Shown here: positions 62,193 through 64,000 of the stretch, piece by piece
How positions within the stretch are numbered: the stretch's first letter is position 1
Layout of the letters: each line of letters starts with the position of its first letter
Assembly: GCA_038532435.1 (NCBI GenBank)
Contig: JBCBAP010000013.1
Location: 11,732-75,731, forward strand
Direction of reading: 5' to 3'
From: JBCBAP01 sp038532435
Lineage (GTDB): Bacteria > Pseudomonadota > Alphaproteobacteria > Rhodobacterales > Rhodobacteraceae
DNA length: 64,000 nucleotides
Translations under genes and position numbers: made by a program
Notes under the pieces: model-generated
Told to the model about the DNA's origin: nothing
What the model saw: the letters and a program-made list of their open reading frames with translations, nothing else
The model's database searches: none

Positions 62193-62200
62193 GGGGCGAT

Positions 62201-62212
62201 GTTATCGTTATC
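62201..62212 (-). repeat. Tandem GATAAC repeat before lacI (1)
   Basis: On the minus strand GATAACGATAAC lies 8 bases before the lacI start codon. Possible autoregulatory site; no clear palindrome. Confidence 0.3.
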
Positions 62213-62247
62213 ATACGCCAGGAGACAACCGGGAAACCGTGGGAACC

Positions 62248-63300
62248 TCAGGCCTGCGGCCGAGTGGTCCCCCCTTCGATCACCTGCACAGGCAACGCGG
62301 TGCTGCGCGGGGGGGTGACGCCGTGGATCCGGGCCAGCAGGCGCTGCGCGCCCATGATCCCCATCTGCGTGCGTGGCGTGCGCACCGTGGTGAGCGAGAC
62401 GGGAAGCACCCGCGTCATGGGCAGCGCATTGAACCCGACAAGACCCATATCCATCGGGACCGAGAGCCCGTGCCGTTCGCAGGCCATCAGACCGCCGAAC
62501 GCCATGTGATCATTGAGGAAAAACACGACGTCCGGCAAGGCTCGGTCGGTCTCGAGCAACGCATTGAGCGCGGCGAAGCCCACCTCGAACGCGCTCGCAT
62601 CGTCGAGTGCGGGGCGCAATTCCTGCACCGGCATCTCGGCCACGTCCGCAAAGGCGCGGTTCAGGCCGGTCACCCGCAGATCCGCCCGCGTGTCCCGCCC
62701 CGCGGGGGCCCCGACAAAGGCCGGCGCGCGATAGCCAAGCTCGACCATCCGCGATCCGATCAGTTCCCCCGCCGCGGCATGATCGATGCCAACGCAAAGA
62801 TCGATCGGATCCTCTGAATGTCCCCAGATCTCCAGCGTGGGAACCCGACCGGCGCGGAGCCGTTCCCGCACCTGGGGAAGGTGATCGATGCCCGTGAGGA
62901 TCACCGCCGCAGGGCGCCAGGAGAGAAGACGCTCGACCCACGCAAGCTCCGTCGTCTCCCGGTACTCCGTCGTGTCGATCACCGTGGAGAACCCGGCGTT
63001 TTCGAACGTTCCGCGCATTCCGGAGAGGATGTCCGCGAACACGTCATTGGCGAAAGTCGGCAGGGAGATTCCAATGAGGTTCGAGTTCGCGACGGCAAGC
63101 GAACGGGCATTGCTGTTGGGCACGTAGTTCAGGCGGGTCGCAATCCGCAGGATTTCCGCCCGCTTCCGCTCCGACACGCCATCCACGCCCCGCAGCGCAC
63201 GGGAGACCGTCATGGCGCTGACACCCGCGACCGCGGCGACATCCTCGATCCGGGCGGCCTTTCGCCTCCGGCTCCGTGTCTGTGGGTATTCCAGGGTCAA
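62248..63300 (-). CDS. LacI family transcriptional regulator (2), GntR/gluconate-like
   Basis: 350 residues. HTH RIEDVAAVAGVSAMTVSRAL (17-36) and effector domain (FVGAPAGRDTRADLRVTGL, then FFLNDHMAFGGLMACERHGL). Only a TTG (63300) is available as a canonical start in this frame; upstream the frame closes at a stop after about 15 codons. It is divergent from the ABC transporter gene, with a strong operator between, so it is the probable regulator of that transporter. Confidence 0.9.
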   Translation of the reverse strand: MTLEYPQTRSRRRKAARIEDVAAVAGVSAMTVSRALRGVDGVSERKRAEILRIATRLNYVPNSNARSLAVANSNLIGISLPTFANDVFADILSGMRGTFENAGFSTVIDTTEYRETTELAWVERLLSWRPAAVILTGIDHLPQVRERLRAGRVPTLEIWGHSEDPIDLCVGIDHAAAGELIGSRMVELGYRAPAFVGAPAGRDTRADLRVTGLNRAFADVAEMPVQELRPALDDASAFEVGFAALNALLETDRALPDVVFFLNDHMAFGGLMACERHGLSVPMDMGLVGFNALPMTRVLPVSLTTVRTPRTQMGIMGAQRLLARIHGVTPPRSTALPVQVIEGGTTRPQA

Positions 63301-63347
63301 GCGGGCATCCCAATTTTGTATGGACTTCAGAAGCTTAACCCCTCCTC

Positions 63348-63365
63348 AACGTTAACGCTAACGTT
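63348..63365. promoter_or_regulatory. LacI-type operator
   Basis: AACGTTAACGCTAACGTT is an inverted repeat with perfect 7-bp arms AACGTTA / TAACGTT around ACGC. It lies 48 bp upstream of the TTG start of lacI (2) and 80 bp before the ABC gene, a typical place for autoregulation and transporter control. Confidence 0.7.
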
Positions 63366-63444
63366 GTTTTGCCATTTGGCGGGTTACAACCTGACCCACG
63401 GCGGGCCAAAATTGAAAAAAAATAACCCGGCGCGGGAGGATACA

Positions 63445-64000
63445 GTGCCAGAAATCGTGTTGGAACAGGTCGAAAAGAGCTACGGCTCGGTTCGGGTGTT
63501 GCCGCCAATTGACCTGACTCTCGACGATGGAGAGTTCACTGTTCTGGTCGGACCGTCGGGCTGCGGCAAGTCCACGACGCTGCGGATCCTTGCGGGGCTC
63601 GAGACGCTTTCGGGTGGGGAGATCTACTTCGACGGCAAGCCCGTCAGCAAGCTCGAGCCGAAGGAGCGGGACGTCGCGATGGTGTTTCAAGACTACGCGC
63701 TCTACCCGCACATGAACATCGCGAAAAACATGTCCTTCGCCCTGCGCCTTCAGCGGACACCGCGGTCACAGATCACGGCAAAGGTCCAGCAGGTCGCGGA
63801 CATGCTCAATATCGGGCATCTGCTCGATCGCAAACCTGCAGAGCTTTCCGGCGGTCAGCGTCAGCGGGTGGCCATGGGGCGGGCGCTGGTTCGGGACGCG
63901 GGCACGTTCCTCTTCGACGAGCCGCTCTCTAACCTCGACGCAAAACTGCGCGGCAAGATGCGCACGGAGCTCGCTGAGATGCGCGACACGATCGACAAGA
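63445..64000 (+). CDS. Sugar ABC transporter ATP-binding protein (MalK/UgpC type; cut by window edge)
   Basis: The first 185 residues of a CUT1-type importer ATPase. Walker A is VGPSGCGKSTTLRILAGLET, the Q-loop is MVFQDYALYPHM, the signature is LSGGQRQRVAMGRALVRD, and Walker B is FLFDEPLSNLDAKLR. The GTG start at 63445 follows GGGAGGA. The C-terminal regulatory domain is outside the window. The substrate is a sugar or glycerol phosphate, by family and LacI context. Confidence 0.93.
   Translation, partial: MPEIVLEQVEKSYGSVRVLPPIDLTLDDGEFTVLVGPSGCGKSTTLRILAGLETLSGGEIYFDGKPVSKLEPKERDVAMVFQDYALYPHMNIAKNMSFALRLQRTPRSQITAKVQQVADMLNIGHLLDRKPAELSGGQRQRVAMGRALVRDAGTFLFDEPLSNLDAKLRGKMRTELAEMRDTIDK

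Noticed and set aside
1..64000. CRISPR arrays, tRNA or rRNA genes, IS elements, prophage
   Set aside because: No regularly spaced repeats, no cloverleaf with CCA or T-loop motif, no transposase or phage structural gene was seen by reading; a tRNAscan or Infernal run would settle RNA genes.

Overview
The window is high-GC, densely packed bacterial DNA with gene content and order typical of an alphaproteobacterium of the Rhodobacterales (Roseobacter/Rhodobacter group). Pointers are the ChrR-type anti-sigma factor and photolyase set behind TGATCC-N18-TA promoters, the HPr/EIIA/RapZ/HprK-ChvG/ChvI-pckA block, a methylsuccinyl-CoA dehydrogenase (ethylmalonyl-CoA pathway), and the recO-era-rnc-lepB-acpS-pdxJ-spoT-rpoZ block. 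Almost everything looks chromosomal. I see no rRNA, tRNA, CRISPR array, IS element or prophage.

Region 1 (1-16.8 kb): the 5' part of cysK and a gamma-glutamylcyclotransferase/NUDIX fusion, then a stress island. A ChrR-like zinc anti-sigma factor heads a plus-strand operon (chrR, DUF6134, SDR). Facing it is a minus-strand operon (photolyase, FAD oxidoreductase, DUF1365, cyclopropane-fatty-acid-synthase-like methyltransferase, MFS carrier, small TfoX-like protein). Both operons start with an RpoE/ECF11-like promoter, which suggests a singlet-oxygen response that repairs DNA and remodels membrane lipids. No sigma gene sits beside chrR. Next come a DUF2182-DUF1326-acuI-cysteine-desulfurase-like operon and a FadR-type regulator.

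Region 2 (15.6-37.5 kb): M48 protease and DUF898, parC, an SDR, and a HIG1/cobalamin adenosyltransferase/etfB/etfA run closed by a clear terminator. Then DUF6473, 3-hydroxybutyryl-CoA dehydrogenase, YceI and cytochrome b561. The regulatory PTS genes and ChvG/ChvI follow, divergent from pckA across a 390-bp regulatory region. After pckA come DUF429, a TauE/SafE permease and mcd. ETF, the adenosyltransferase and Mcd fit together as parts of acyl-CoA and C2 assimilation.

Region 3 (37.5-50.4 kb): housekeeping genes with many 4-bp overlaps: recO, DUF1491, era, rnc, lepB, acpS, lysE, pdxJ, DUF2062, spoT, rpoZ, folK on the minus strand, then a NYN-domain protein, ispH, DUF3429, a methyltransferase and rnhA on the plus strand.

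Region 4 (50.4-51.6 kb): a visibly AT-richer insert carrying one gene, a 328-residue protein with an AbiJ-like N-terminus and a C-terminal Mrr-like nuclease signature. It is the best candidate for an undescribed (anti-phage defence) function.

Region 5 (51.6-64 kb): GlsB-like membrane protein, fmt, a degenerate and an intact peptide deformylase, an Lrp regulator divergent from a RidA-like protein and a PatB-type C-S lyase, a DUF3500 gene broken by an in-frame amber codon, plsC, ftsX, ftsE, a zinc-ribbon/acidic membrane protein, and two LacI regulators divergent from a sugar ABC transporter ATPase that runs off the end.
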